The notes beneath the pieces are model-generated. The model was given only the letters and a program-made list of their open reading frames with translations. It was not told where the DNA came from and did not search any database. Both the position numbers and the translations under genes were made by a program. Positions 1 through 9,995 of a stretch of DNA of 64,000 nt are shown here, in pieces. Every line of letters begins with the position of its first letter. Within the stretch, counting starts at the first letter, position 1. Origin of the DNA: Acorus gramineus. Lineage: Eukaryota; Streptophyta; Magnoliopsida; Acorales; Acoraceae. The stretch lies in the NCBI GenBank assembly GCA_030737835.1, contig JAUJYN010000012.1, forward strand, positions 6,571,003 through 6,635,002, in the 5' to 3' direction.

Positions 1-389
1 AGTCGATGGTCGAGGTTCTCCGGTGGTTATGCAATTCTCATAAGGGATCGGGTAACATCAAATCTTCTTCTTATTTTAATGTGATGGGGATAATTTATAA
101 GATTTTAAAACTATTAAATTTTGAACCTTCTTAAAAGAAAAAATTGAATTAATTTATGTATTTTAAAATTATAAGATCTGACTGACATGAACTTATTGGA
201 CAAACCCGTTGGACCTAACCTGACCTAATAAGTAAATCCTTCTAAATCAGAGACTTAAATTGTGACATGAAGAAGTGAGGGACCGATCACTTAATCATAT
301 TATTTACGGGGATTTAAAAATAAAAAACCTTAAATATAATTAGTTTTTAATAAAAAAGTGAATGACAAAAATAACCTTAACATAATATT
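1..389. other. AT-rich spacer, no gene seen
   Basis: No reading frame, RNA gene or repeat end is recognisable. The stretch is AT-rich and ends where the left LTR of Cop-0 begins. Confidence 0.6.
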
Positions 390-743
390 TGTTGTAATAT
401 AAATAAATAAACATAATAATCTAATTGTTATAAACTAAGTAAAATATAACTACATAAACAAAATACACAAGCAAATAGAGAAGTAGAGAGAGGTATTTAT
501 TCTTCTTTTGTTGGTTGGTGGAATACAAGAGAAACCCCTCTATTTATAGGGTGCATAGAGGAATCCCAAAGGTGGGGAGTTACAAGTCTATAGAGGTGAG
601 GGAGAGATAGTGGGGCAATAATGGGAGTGTTATGGAATAAAAGAGTGGGGGAGGTTATGGAGTTGAATGAGGGGGTTATGGAGTTGAAGAGTGGGGGAGG
701 TTATGGGTTAGAGAAGTGGTGGTTATCCACCATATTCACAACA
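390..743 (-). repeat. 3' LTR of copia element Cop-0
   Basis: The stretch opens with TGTTG and closes with CAACA, the expected inverted ends of an LTR. A polypurine tract (read on the minus strand) follows directly at 744-760, so this is the 3' LTR of an element on the minus strand. Length is 354 bp. A TATA box lies at 540-548. I found no matching 5-bp target duplication at the far end near 13872, where only about 35 bp of the partner LTR survives. Confidence 0.75.
540..548 (-). promoter_or_regulatory. TATA box of the Cop-0 LTR
   Basis: The minus strand reads TATAAATAG in the middle of the LTR, where the U3 promoter of an LTR retrotransposon is expected. It probably set the start of the element's genomic RNA. 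Confidence 0.5.
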
Positions 744-996
744 CTCCCCCTTGGATGACCACCACGCTAAGAAAATTGCCTCATTAAAACCTTGCTTGAA
801 AAACCCAATGGAAAAAAATCAAAGCGAAGGAAAAAGAGTACAATGTAACTTAATCGTATAATAGTGTATGCGTTTGACACTGCCTCATTAAAACCTTGCT
901 AGGAAAACCCAATGGGACAAAACCTAGGCGAAGGAAAAAGAGTACAGTTCACAAAATGTCATTAAAAAAATTACTCCCCCTCATAAGTACAAGATT
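744..996 (-). other. Polypurine tract and 3' untranslated part of Cop-0
   Basis: The minus strand is purine-rich next to the LTR (744-760) and again at about 969-980, giving two candidate polypurine tracts. Between them an imperfect duplication of about 70 bp (near 776-843 and 881-948) carries the same core about a cattaaaaccttgct motif. Polypurine tracts prime plus-strand DNA synthesis. No coding frame is expected here. Confidence 0.55.
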
Positions 997-1581
997 TCAA
1001 GAATTTTGGTCGCAAACTCTTCGCATCCCGATTTCATACACCAGCTTCTTGAATGTTGATGTCGACAAAGCTTTAGTAAACAAATCTGCAAGATTGTCCT
1101 TTGACTGAATTTGTTGAACATCAATTTCATGTCTCTGCTGGAGCTTATGAGTGTAAAAGAATTTTGGAGAAATATGCTTCGTTCTATCACCCTTGATATA
1201 TCCCCCTTTGATTTGAGCAATGCATGCTGCATTGTCTTCATATATAGTTGTTGGAACATCTGTAATGAGAGATAGTCTGCATGCAGTACGAATATGATGA
1301 ACCAAAGACCTTATCCACACGCATTCCTGGCTTGCTTCGTGGAGTGCAAGAATCTCAGAGTGGTTAGAAGACGTGGCGACCAAAGCTTGTTTCGTAGATC
1401 GCCAAGAGATTGCTGTGCCACCGCAAGTGAATACATAGCCTGTTTGTGAGCGAGTCTTGTGAGAATCTGAAAGATATCCTGAATCTGCATAACCCTTTAG
1501 TTGTGCACCATTATTGGAATCCTTTGCATAGAATAGACCCATGTCTGACGTTCCATGAAGATAACGAAAAATGTGCTTCAC
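997..1581 (-). pseudogene. Cop-0 RNase H domain (pol C-terminus)
   Basis: A 194-codon open stretch encodes the Ty1/copia RNase H: YADSGYLSD near its start, an SNHSE stretch where copia elements carry SSAEAEY, YEDNAACI further on, and a NLADLFTKAL-type end before the stop. In life this domain removes the RNA strand of the RNA-DNA hybrid during reverse transcription. It is cut off from the reverse transcriptase by a stop codon that replaces a tryptophan codon just upstream (about 1582-1590). The frame is otherwise well kept, so decay is moderate. It is part of a broken polyprotein and not a host gene. Confidence 0.85.
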
Positions 1582-1587
1582 ACCATT

Positions 1588-2599
1588 CTAATGCCTTCGA
1601 GTTAGTACAGAGCTAAATCTGGCCAATAAATTAACTAAAAATGCAATGTTAGGTCTAGTGCATTGGGCCAAATATAATAAGGCACCAATTGCACTAAGAT
1701 ATGGTACTTCAGGACCAAGAAGATTTTCAGTATCTTCTTTTGGACGAAAAAGGTCCTTCTTTGGGTCAAGTAACCTTACTACCATTGGAGTACTTAATGG
1801 ATGACATTTGTCCATATTAAAACGCTTCAGGATTTTTTTTCAACATATGTTGTTTGATGAACAAGTATCCCATTTGAACTTTGCTCAATTTCCAAGCCGA
1901 GACAGTATCTTGTTTTTCCAAGATCTTTCATTTCAAACTTCTTTTTCAGATATTTGGAAGCCTTTTCGAGCTCTTCAGGAGTTCCAATTAGATTAATATC
2001 ATCAACATATACTGCAATAATGGTAAATCCGAGTTCCGTTTTCTTAATAAATACACAGGGGCATATTGGATCATTGACATATCCTTCTTTTATTAAGTAC
2101 TCACTAAGACGGTTATACCACATTCGTCCAGATTGCTTTAATCCTACAAGGATCGTCTTAGCTTGATTGAGTACATGTTTCGTGGTTTTGCTTCAGGCAA
2201 TTTTAGTCCTTCAAGAACTTTCATATAAATGTCGGTATCTAATTTTCCATATAAATATGCAGTAACCACATCCATTAGACGCATGTCAAGTTCTTCTGAG
2301 ACTACAAGACTAATTAAATACCGAAATGTGATTGTGTCCATCACAGGAGAATATGTCTCTTCAAAATCTATCTCAGGTCTCTGCAGGAAACCCTGTGCCA
2401 CAAGACGAGCTTTGTATCTAACAATCTCGTTTCTTTCATTTCGTTTTCTCGCAAACACCCATTTACATCCTACTGGTTTAACACCTTCAGGGGTTAGGAC
2501 TACTGGTCCAAATACTTGGTGTTTTGCAAGTGAATCCAATTCTGTTTGAATAGCAGCTTTCCATTGTGGCCAACAATTTTTTTTTTTGTCTGCATTCAA
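1588..2599 (-). pseudogene. Cop-0 reverse transcriptase, frameshifted
   Basis: Three open pieces (2144-2599, 1827-2123, 1588-1815) together give a copia reverse transcriptase. The first holds the GCKWVFARKRN and ARLVAQGF motifs and the LMDVVTAYLYG motif with one catalytic aspartate. The second holds AVYVDDINLIG, the catalytic YVDD box. The third is the thumb and connection part. A one-base loss near 2140 breaks the frame between the first two pieces. A T-run near 1833 breaks it again. The enzyme would have copied the element's RNA into DNA in virus-like particles. All the pieces belong to one element with the RNase H downstream. Confidence 0.85.
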
Positions 2600-3536
2600 T
2601 CCACTGAACGTGGTTCTAAATCATTATCTGAAATGATTTCTGTAGCTACTGCAAATGAGAATATATCATCAACAAGCACTTACTTTCGATCCCACAATAT
2701 TTGTGAATTTGCATAATTTATGGAAATTTTTTCATTTTCATGTACTTGTTCTTCATGCACGGGCGTCACTTCAGGGACGTCAGTCTCTTCGGGGACTTGT
2801 GTCACTTCAGGGGCTTCTTCCTCTGTAAGAGTTATTATTGTGGGTCTTTCAAGTGTTTCATACTCTTCAAGAGAATTATTCTTCATTGTTTTTCTCCTTC
2901 GGGGAGCTGAATCTTTTGAGCCTATAGGTCTTCCACGCTTCAGGCGTGTTTTTGTTGATTCATTAGCCGGCATATTAACAGTTTTTCCTATTGGAACATT
3001 AATTCGAGCTGGAGTATTAGCAGCTAGAATATGTGATTTCATCACTTTTGCTGCATCATTGAATGCATCTGACAATTGATGCGCAATTCTTTGAAGATGG
3101 GTGATTCTTTGCACTTCAGTTTCACATTGATTAGTGCGAGGATCAAGATGAGACAAAGATGGAGTTTGCCATGTAAGTTCACGTCGTTCTTCTAGCGACG
3201 GATTTTCTCCCCCTAATGACGGGAATATTGTCTCATCAAAATGTCAATCCGCAAATCGAGCGGTAAAAATATCCCCTGTCAATGGTTCAAGATATCTTAT
3301 AATAGAAGGAGAATCTACTTTGTATGATAAATATGTCATCGATGATCATTTATTTGCGATTCCACATTTCTCTTATATGCATATAAAATATAGAGATCTT
3401 AATATTATTAGGTACCTTTTCCTCTTCAAGAGTTTGTGTAGTCACTTCTGGAACTCGTTTCTCTTCATGGACATTATACTCTTCTAGAGTTTTAGAGAAA
3501 GTGGATCTATTGTTCATAATCTCTTCTGGAACATTA
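2600..3536 (-). pseudogene. Cop-0 integrase-RT hinge remnant
   Basis: The open stretch 2680-3156 encodes a charged, low-complexity segment with INVPIGK, KRGRPIGSKDSAPRRR and repeated acidic PEVT/PEET units. This is typical of the variable hinge between integrase and reverse transcriptase in copia polyproteins. Sequence from 3157 to 3536 is related but without an open frame, and 3421-3530 looks like a diverged copy of 2770-2880, so the hinge has internal repeats. Tek-1 has inserted at 3536. The integrase itself is not present on either side. Confidence 0.65.
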
Positions 3537-5309
3537 TGTCACGCCCCAGGCGTCCCCGAGACGTGGCAATAATAAATAAATAATATCAGCTATCAATACC
3601 TGAGGTCAATAAAGACACCAACAACAATACACAAGGCTGCAAAGCAAGATAATGATAACTGACTGAAAAGCGGAAGCATAATATATAAACAATGTCTGTA
3701 ATTCAAAAATATTATTACAGACCCGAATACACAATCAATGTCCTGTGGAAGCCAAGTCTAGTCCAAAGAAAATACAACCTGTGCCACATGCACGATTTAC
3801 AATATAACCACTGACTCTAGGACTGCTGACAGCCTCGCACTCGCCATCCACTGGAAGAACGCTCCATCGCCCATGAGACCACGCCACAGGAAGCTCCAGC
3901 TCCACGCCCAACACTGCCCCTGAAAAGAAACAGTATGCGAGGGGTGAGCTACAAGCTCAGTGAGTGGCTGGAAACCAATCACCATCTACAGGTAAATAAA
4001 TAATCAGTTCCCTTCTTCAAGGGAAAACATGGGTAGAAACCCAAAGATCACTGGGTCACGCGGCGGCGCGACCAACCTCACCCTTACCCTCACTCCCGGA
4101 GGGAGGCTCTTGGGACTTATGGGGAGAGACCATACCGTCAGTCGAAGAGACCCGGATTTACTGGTCCAGAGACCATGCCGTCGGTCGAAGAGACCCGGAC
4201 TTACTAGTCTACTCAACACTACTAGATCATCTCCATCGAGATATCACCTTGGAAAAGGGACCATACCGTCGGTCATTAAGACCCGGGATTACTGGTCCGC
4301 ACACTATTGGATCATCTCTATCGAGATATCTACCCAACGATGTCCCTCAACATCGATCACGAGACCGGACCCAACAACTATAGGAACGGTCGAACTACGA
4401 ACGGGTCACGAGGCGACGCGTCTTCGCCTCATCCACACCCTCACTCCTGAAAGGAGACATATTGGGACTTTGGGAAGAGACTTAGACAGCTCTACTCCCC
4501 TGGTCCACCGGTAGCCTCTCCCCGCTCCGTAGCTTACCTGTTACAGGATAGCCTGTCTAACGCCGGGGCTGTGCTACACGGATCAAATGAAGGGAGAACG
4601 ATTCCACACTCGCGACATCATTCGTTAACCCTCTTCCGGGTAGCCACTACCTGGCGTACTCCCACGATCAGTACCCCTCCGACTGCATCGGTGGTACCTA
4701 CGGATGGGAGCCCTTTGTCAGGACAGCTACAACCCGGCCTCTTCAATTCGGACAATCATTGGGAGTAATCATTCCATGTTCGCAAGCGAACCCAATGGAA
4801 AACAATTACAACACTGAAGGAGAGGAAAACGAGGGGGGGTGCCACACACTCGGTGAATAGCACCAACTATACAATTCGGTAGGTCGCTACATCGACGACC
4901 CACCACACCCTCACCCTCACCCTCCAATGGGTGACATAGGATATTGGGACTAACAAGCTGATAATCATCCATACACAATCCTGTGGGTCGTCGCATCGCC
5001 GGCCCACCATACCCTCACCCTCACCTCTCAACAGGTGACCTAGGCTCTTGGGACTGACTAGGCTGTTGGTCACCCTTGGTCCACCGATAGTCTCTCCTCA
5101 CTCCGTAGGTCGTTTGGCCACTCCCATGTTCAGCGCAGTCCTTCTACCAAATCAGGAGGCGCCTACTAGTGGGAGCCCCTGCACGGGACAACCTGTCTAA
5201 CGCTGAGGTAGTCTCTACACGGATCCAACGAAGGGAACAGAACAGCCTATCCATCGCATATGATCCACTCGGATCCGCTGACAACACATCTCAACAACTC
5301 TAATGTCTT

Positions 5310-5580
5310 GAATTCATCAGAATTCCTCCAGGGCGCATAACCAAGATGCGGGGAAACATATATTATAACAACAGGGTTATAATATTCTCTACAATGGCAT
5401 GAATTCATCAGAATTCCTCCAGGGCGCATAACTAAGATGCGGGGAAGCATATATTATAACAACAGGGTTATAATATTCTCTACAATGGCATGAATTCATC
5501 AGAATTCCTCCAGGGCGCATAACTAAGATGCGGGGAAGCATATATCATAACCCCAAGGTTATAATATTCTCTAAGGCATG
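5310..5580. repeat. 91-bp tandem repeat in left LTR, about 3 copies
   Basis: Units start at 5310, 5401 and 5492, each opening with gaattcatcagaattc and ending in a block around ggttataatattctct. The same array, with the first unit a little more diverged, occurs in the right LTR. Such arrays in LTRs are often in the U3 regulatory part, but no role can be read here. Confidence 0.85.
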
Positions 5581-6059
5581 CTTACAACAATATAATAACA
5601 TCATCCCATCATAATTTAAATAAATTAAACTAAATGGGAGCATGCATAGGTTCAGGGCTAGGTGTCTAAACATGCATAGGCCGCTATACATGATATGGGG
5701 TTGTGTATCCCTAGCATACAAGGTCTAAGGTGGCATGGATACATCATATCGATCATGCATAGATCAAGGCTTTTTAAGTACATGACCCGGTGCCCAGGCA
5801 TGTACGACCTCTATACACGATACATGGATGTATATCCCTAGCATGCAAAACATCTACATATTAATTAGGGGAACCCCTCGATGCGCGACGCGCGTCTACG
5901 CGGGTCGAGCGCATCCCTAGAGAGGGGGGGGGACTGGAATCAAACCACTCACCTTTCGATCCGGGACCTCGCGCATCCCATCCGACGAGATCTGCAAGGT
6001 AGGGGCATCGAACAGGGTGAGAAACAACACAATTTACATAGAAAAATGATTAGAAATAC

Positions 6060-6300
6060 CCAAAACTCGGATAAGCATGCATACGGGCTCGCACGCATGC
6101 GAGCACGCGCGTACGCACGCGAGTCCGAGTGCCCCGACACCTACCCGAACCTTCGGGCAGCCATACGCATGGCCCCCCGCTCACGCCTGCACCCGCGCGC
6201 ACCCGCGCACTCGCGCGCACGCGCCCGCGCGCGCCTGCGCGCCCGACTGCGCCCACCAGCGCTCGCCTGCGCCCGACTGCGCGCGCGCCCGCGCGCAAAC
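6060..6300. repeat. GC-rich low-complexity block in left LTR
   Basis: Alternating CGCG and CCGCG runs make open frames rich in arginine, alanine and proline in several frames at once, so these are not genes. The block is one of the few places where the two LTRs differ by indels. Confidence 0.75.
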
Positions 6301-7264
6301 GACGCCCAGACCGCGCCCAAGCCCTCTTAACCCCCTTTTAACCCCTTCTAACCCCTCCCACACACCCCAACCTACCTAGCCACCATGCATGACCTTCCAA
6401 TCAACCCCCCAAGCTAAGAAACCAAGAAAAGAAGGGGAGGAGCTCACCTTGGGAGGGAAAATAAAGGGGGATGCTCGGGTCCCTTCGCGCACCGAAACGC
6501 CGCCACCCGGAGCCACCACCACCACCTCCACTCAGCCTCCTCAGCCTCCTCTTCAGCCAAAACAGGGGGGGGGGAAGCATGGAAAAGGGAGCTAGAGATA
6601 GAGGGGAACAAACAACATCAACACAAGAACCAACCTCTCTTCTTCCTTCACCTCATCCTTCACTTCATCTCTTTGGGAAAAATCATCAAACACTTGGGGG
6701 GCTTGAAGAGGTGAAAGAGAGAGCCTCAGATGAAGTCGTTGACGAGGGAGTGAGAGGGGGAGAGAGAGAGAGAGAGGTATTTATCAAAAATATCAAGGAA
6801 ATGACATCATAGACACCCCTTTCACTTGAAATTCTGCGCAAGCTTCACTGGAACAGCCATAACTTCCTCGATATAGCTCCGAATGGCTCAATTCCAAAAC
6901 CGATGGAAAGCTAAGAAGATTATCTACAACTTTCATGTTTATGATAAGAGCAAATAACCTATCTAGCTATTCCGAATTTAGAGCCAAACACAGAGCAGGG
7001 CTGCAGCCAGAATTTCCATCCCCGGGGTATACTTGGAAGAATACCCATAACTTTTACTACAAGAATCCAGTTGATCTAATTCCACTTCCAAACGAAAGCT
7101 AACTCAAAACTGGACGTCTCATAATAAAATCAGAATTTAATCACTCCATCTTGGATTTTTACAAAATCAAATCCAAACGGCAAATTGGAAATACATAACT
7201 TACGAAAAAAATTTATGTACCCAAATTTCCAAACAGAGCGCTCCAAAATGACACAGGCACAACA

Positions 7265-7281
7265 TCATCCCCCCCTTAGGA
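7265..7281 (-). other. Polypurine tract of Tek-1
   Basis: The minus strand reads cctaaggggggg followed by ATGA, directly beside the 3' LTR. This is the primer site for plus-strand synthesis and fixes the element's orientation. Confidence 0.8.
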
Positions 7282-7830
7282 AATTTAGTCCTCGAAATTT
7301 AAGGAAACCCAAAGGGAAGACCGAAAGTATCATGCTTAGACCTTTGCTCCCAAGTGGTCTTCGCACCGGACTGGCGCTACCAACACACTATAATCAAAGG
7401 AACGGTCTTAGCGTGGAGCCTCTTCTCATGCTGGTCTCTGACCTCGATCCACTGCTCCATGAACGACAAATCCACTTCCTGGATGAGGCGGTCGAACAGA
7501 CTGACGTGAGCAGGATCTTGGACATAACGCCTCGGTCAAGAGACAAAGGCGACGTCGTGGGCATAAGCCAGCGGTGGGGGAAAGGCTACATGACAAGCCA
7601 CCTCCCCAATCCACTCAATGACGAGAACAGTCCCATTAAAGAGCCAACCTAGCTAGCCCCGAACGTCGAAACGGAGGATGCCCTTAAACCAGGACACTTC
7701 CTTGCAAATATGGTCGCCAAACCCGAAGGTAAGCTTCTGGCGACGATGACCCGGGTAGCCCTTCTGTCGGTTCTGGGAGGTGCGGCTGCGCACACGAACC
7801 AACCGGCCACCGCAAGGTCAAACAACTAAC
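7282..7830 (-). pseudogene. Tek-1 integrase C-terminus and chromodomain-like tail
   Basis: Reading the minus strand in shifting frames gives DRQKGYPGHRRQKLTFGFGD, then GILRFDVRG, then a degenerate form of the GPF/Y-region ending EWIGEVACHVAFPP, and finally a tail with KTVPLIIVCW and TTWEQRSKH before the polypurine tract. The order and motifs match the end of chromovirus integrases, where the tail (a chromodomain) steers insertion to heterochromatin. Stops and frameshifts interrupt it repeatedly. The assignment rests on motif order, because no long open frame survives. Confidence 0.7.
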
Positions 7831-8467
7831 TTATGGCCCCTCCAACTGGCGCTGCTCAACCGTCCCAACACAAGGGAGGTATAAAACTACGCCTGTAGAG
7901 TGCCTTCTACAAATCCATCTGGGTGCTCGAACGGGAGTCGCTTGCAGGCATACCCCAACAAACGAGTAGTGCCTCACCCAACTGCCCTCATCATCGAGCA
8001 CGCAGGCACATAGCATGTCCTCCAAGGTTCGAATCGTCCTCTTTGACTGGCTGTCCATCGGCGATGAAACGCTGTACTTAAATGGAGGCTCGCGCCAAAG
8101 CCTGCGCCACAACCTCAAAGTAGCCCTCGCGTCTCAACCGAAAATAGCGCCGACTGGAGTGCCATGAAGACGAACAATCGCGAAGGTGAAAACCCACGTC
8201 GAGGCGTCCAGAGACTCAATCAGCCGTGTTAGGGAGGGAAACGCGAACTTAGTCAGTCGGTCGATGATCACCTAGACGGCGTCGTGACCCGAACGTGACA
8301 TTAACGAGTCTGCAGCAATCCCTGATAACCCACTCCCACGTCCACTGAGGAATCTCCATGGACTGACGCTTTCCACGCAACGATGATTTTTCTCGAACCT
8401 TGCCTGAGGGCATGCCAACCTGGGGAAACAAGGTCACCCACATCACCTTTTCATCACACCACAGCAA
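7831..8467 (-). pseudogene. Tek-1 integrase core, catalytic glutamate lost
   Basis: Open stretches 8249-8467 and 7831-8118, with linking sequence, give the Ty3/gypsy integrase core: IPQWTWEW, then HDAV and VIIDRLTKFA, IVRLHGTPV, and SQSKRTIRTLEDMLCACV. The family motif at the last site is QSERTI. Here the catalytic glutamate codon has become lysine (AAG, complement of 8041-8043), and the neighbouring DGQ reads DSQ. Both are G-to-A changes on the coding strand. A frameshift separates the first two motifs. The protein could not integrate DNA. Confidence 0.8.
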
Positions 8468-8812
8468 TCTCTATGAAGGCTACCTCAAAGTAGTCCACAG
8501 AAGCCCAATAAAACTTTTGAGATCCACGAAGGCATCCGGCGCGTTCGTTAACCCCGATGGCAGTACTTAAAAACTCGTAGTGCCTGAACGGTCACGAAAG
8601 GCCATCTACGGGACGTCCAACTCTCGGATCTCCAACTTGCGGTACCCTTGTGCGAAGATCGATCTAACAGCAGACACTCGCTCCCAGAGCTGGTCAAATA
8701 GATCATCGATTCGCGGCAAAGGTAATTGATCTTCAACCTCCACGGGGAGATCAAAACAACACCACGAACAATTAAGTCCAAATTCTGCTCCTCGAGCATG
8801 GCTGGCGCTCAT
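8461..8812 (-). pseudogene. Tek-1 reverse transcriptase fragment, active site lost
   Basis: The minus strand encodes PLPRIDDLFDQL, then AQGYRKLEIRELDVP, then in a shifted frame GLTNAPDAFVDL, all standard Ty3/gypsy reverse transcriptase blocks. The following block aligns with the catalytic FIDDI box but reads AFIEIAV, so both aspartates are gone. Beyond it the sequence runs straight into the integrase region, so the rest of the RT, the RNase H and the integrase zinc domain are missing. Confidence 0.75.
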
Positions 8813-9975
8813 GATGACACTTACACGCTAGGTAAGCCGCTCAACCGCACTTAATCCACAAGACACGCAATAAGGGGTCGTCGAATCTCGACAATGCCTA
8901 TGCGACGTCATCAATCTGATATGGCGGTTGAGTCCCATCACGAACGCTAGCATCGCGCCTCCTTAATTGCGACCAATGCGGGGCAAAACGCGACAGTATC
9001 CAAAACTGTGCTTCACATGCCACCAGAGATAGGTCGCTCATTTATAACCATTGGAACTCCGGCATCCTGCACTCCATGGGCAAATTCATCACGAGGAGTC
9101 CACACTCTCGACATCATTTAGCAGCACTCTCCCGGTGTGGCCCCCTACCTGGTAGCCTCCCAAGCCCGCTATATCTGCCATATGGGCGCACCAACAAGCA
9201 CAGCAGCTGAGAGCACCTCACAGGGCTCTGGCCTCAACCGGGCAGCTACAACGCACAATGATCTATCGAAGCGACTCCAGATGCCACTATGAAACCCAGT
9301 CCATAGCGATCGCCCACTAAGCTGCAATAGGACGCACCCAATCCCGATCGTACGCGTCACCACTCGCTACAGCACCTTCCAAGTGAGAGGGAAAAAATCC
9401 ACCATCAATTTGATGCTTCTAAGGTAGTCCTTGACTGGGAAAAGAAACCTCGACAAGGCACCATGAGGTCCCGATATAGGATACCCCGACAACCAAACAA
9501 GGAACACGGAGTACCCTAGCCCGGGTCTCAACGCTGACCCTGCAAGGCCCCTTAATCCGTAGTAGGAAGTCTAGAAGAAGACATCATCCCTTAATGAGCA
9601 ATACACCACATCCTCAACACTTTACACTGGCGCCGCACGCGAACTCCATGGTTACCAGCGATACCGACGCACGGGAAAGAGCTCCATTTATCGAGCCGCA
9701 ATCTATACCTTGGAAATTGCAACCAATTCATCACCATCACACTACTGGGCATAAATCTCCTACCCAGCCTTAATCCCGCACAAGAAATCTAACAACTGAC
9801 CCTACCCAGTCGACCCAGTCGACAACTTAGGGGTGGGTCCAGGGGGGTCACGTCCACGTCAACGGATGCGAGGAGGCATGTCAGCAACCTAAGATAACCT
9901 CTAACACAAGAGGACTCGGATGACAATCCTACGACTCATCATCTATACGACTAGACTTAGGCTCTGACAGGACCA
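8813..9975 (-). pseudogene. Tek-1 degenerate gag-protease region
   Basis: From the primer-binding site inwards, an ATG at 9879 opens MPPRIR followed at once by a stop and then RGRD, which resembles the basic start of Tekay-type Gag. No open frame above 65 codons follows and I could not recognise the capsid, zinc knuckle or protease. Position and size imply a shortened, decayed gag-protease region. Confidence 0.45.
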
Positions 9976-9988
9976 GGCTCTGATACCA
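9976..9988 (-). other. Primer-binding site of Tek-1 (initiator Met tRNA)
   Basis: The minus strand reads TGGTATCAGAGCC, matching the 3' end of plant initiator methionine tRNA, seven bases inside the 5' LTR. It primes minus-strand DNA synthesis. Confidence 0.85.
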
Positions 9989-9995
9989 CCTTTAT

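Larger units (their letters stand above)
3537..7264 (-). repeat. 3' LTR of Tek-1
   Basis: This 3728-bp LTR begins on the plus strand with TGTCACGCCCC and ends CAACA. By eye it matches the right LTR with no differences over roughly its first 1.75 kb and with scattered substitutions and small indels after that. It contains a 91-bp tandem repeat, a GC-rich low-complexity block and many short reading frames that are identical in both LTRs only because the DNA is identical. None of these has coding character. Confidence 0.9.

Noticed and set aside
4029..4514. 161-codon frame repeated exactly at 10488-10973
   Set aside because: Identity reflects LTR identity, not selection. The frame is in LTR sequence with short internal repeats and no recognisable motif.
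5310..5580. Regular 91-bp repeats considered as a CRISPR-like array
   Set aside because: Head-to-tail copies without distinct spacers, in a plant LTR. It is an ordinary tandem repeat.
5881..6379. Several overlapping frames of 60-149 codons rich in Arg, Ala and Pro (also 12340-12855)
   Set aside because: They lie in a GC-rich low-complexity block inside both Tek-1 LTRs, are open in many frames on both strands, and have no domain.
7185..7652. 155-codon plus-strand frame at the end of the Tek-1 left LTR
   Set aside because: It crosses the LTR boundary and polypurine tract and is antisense to the integrase tail.
9976..9988. tRNA-like sequence TGGTATCAGAGC (also in Cop-2 and Cop-3)
   Set aside because: It is only the complement of a tRNA 3' end used as a primer-binding site. 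No tRNA fold or A and B boxes are present.
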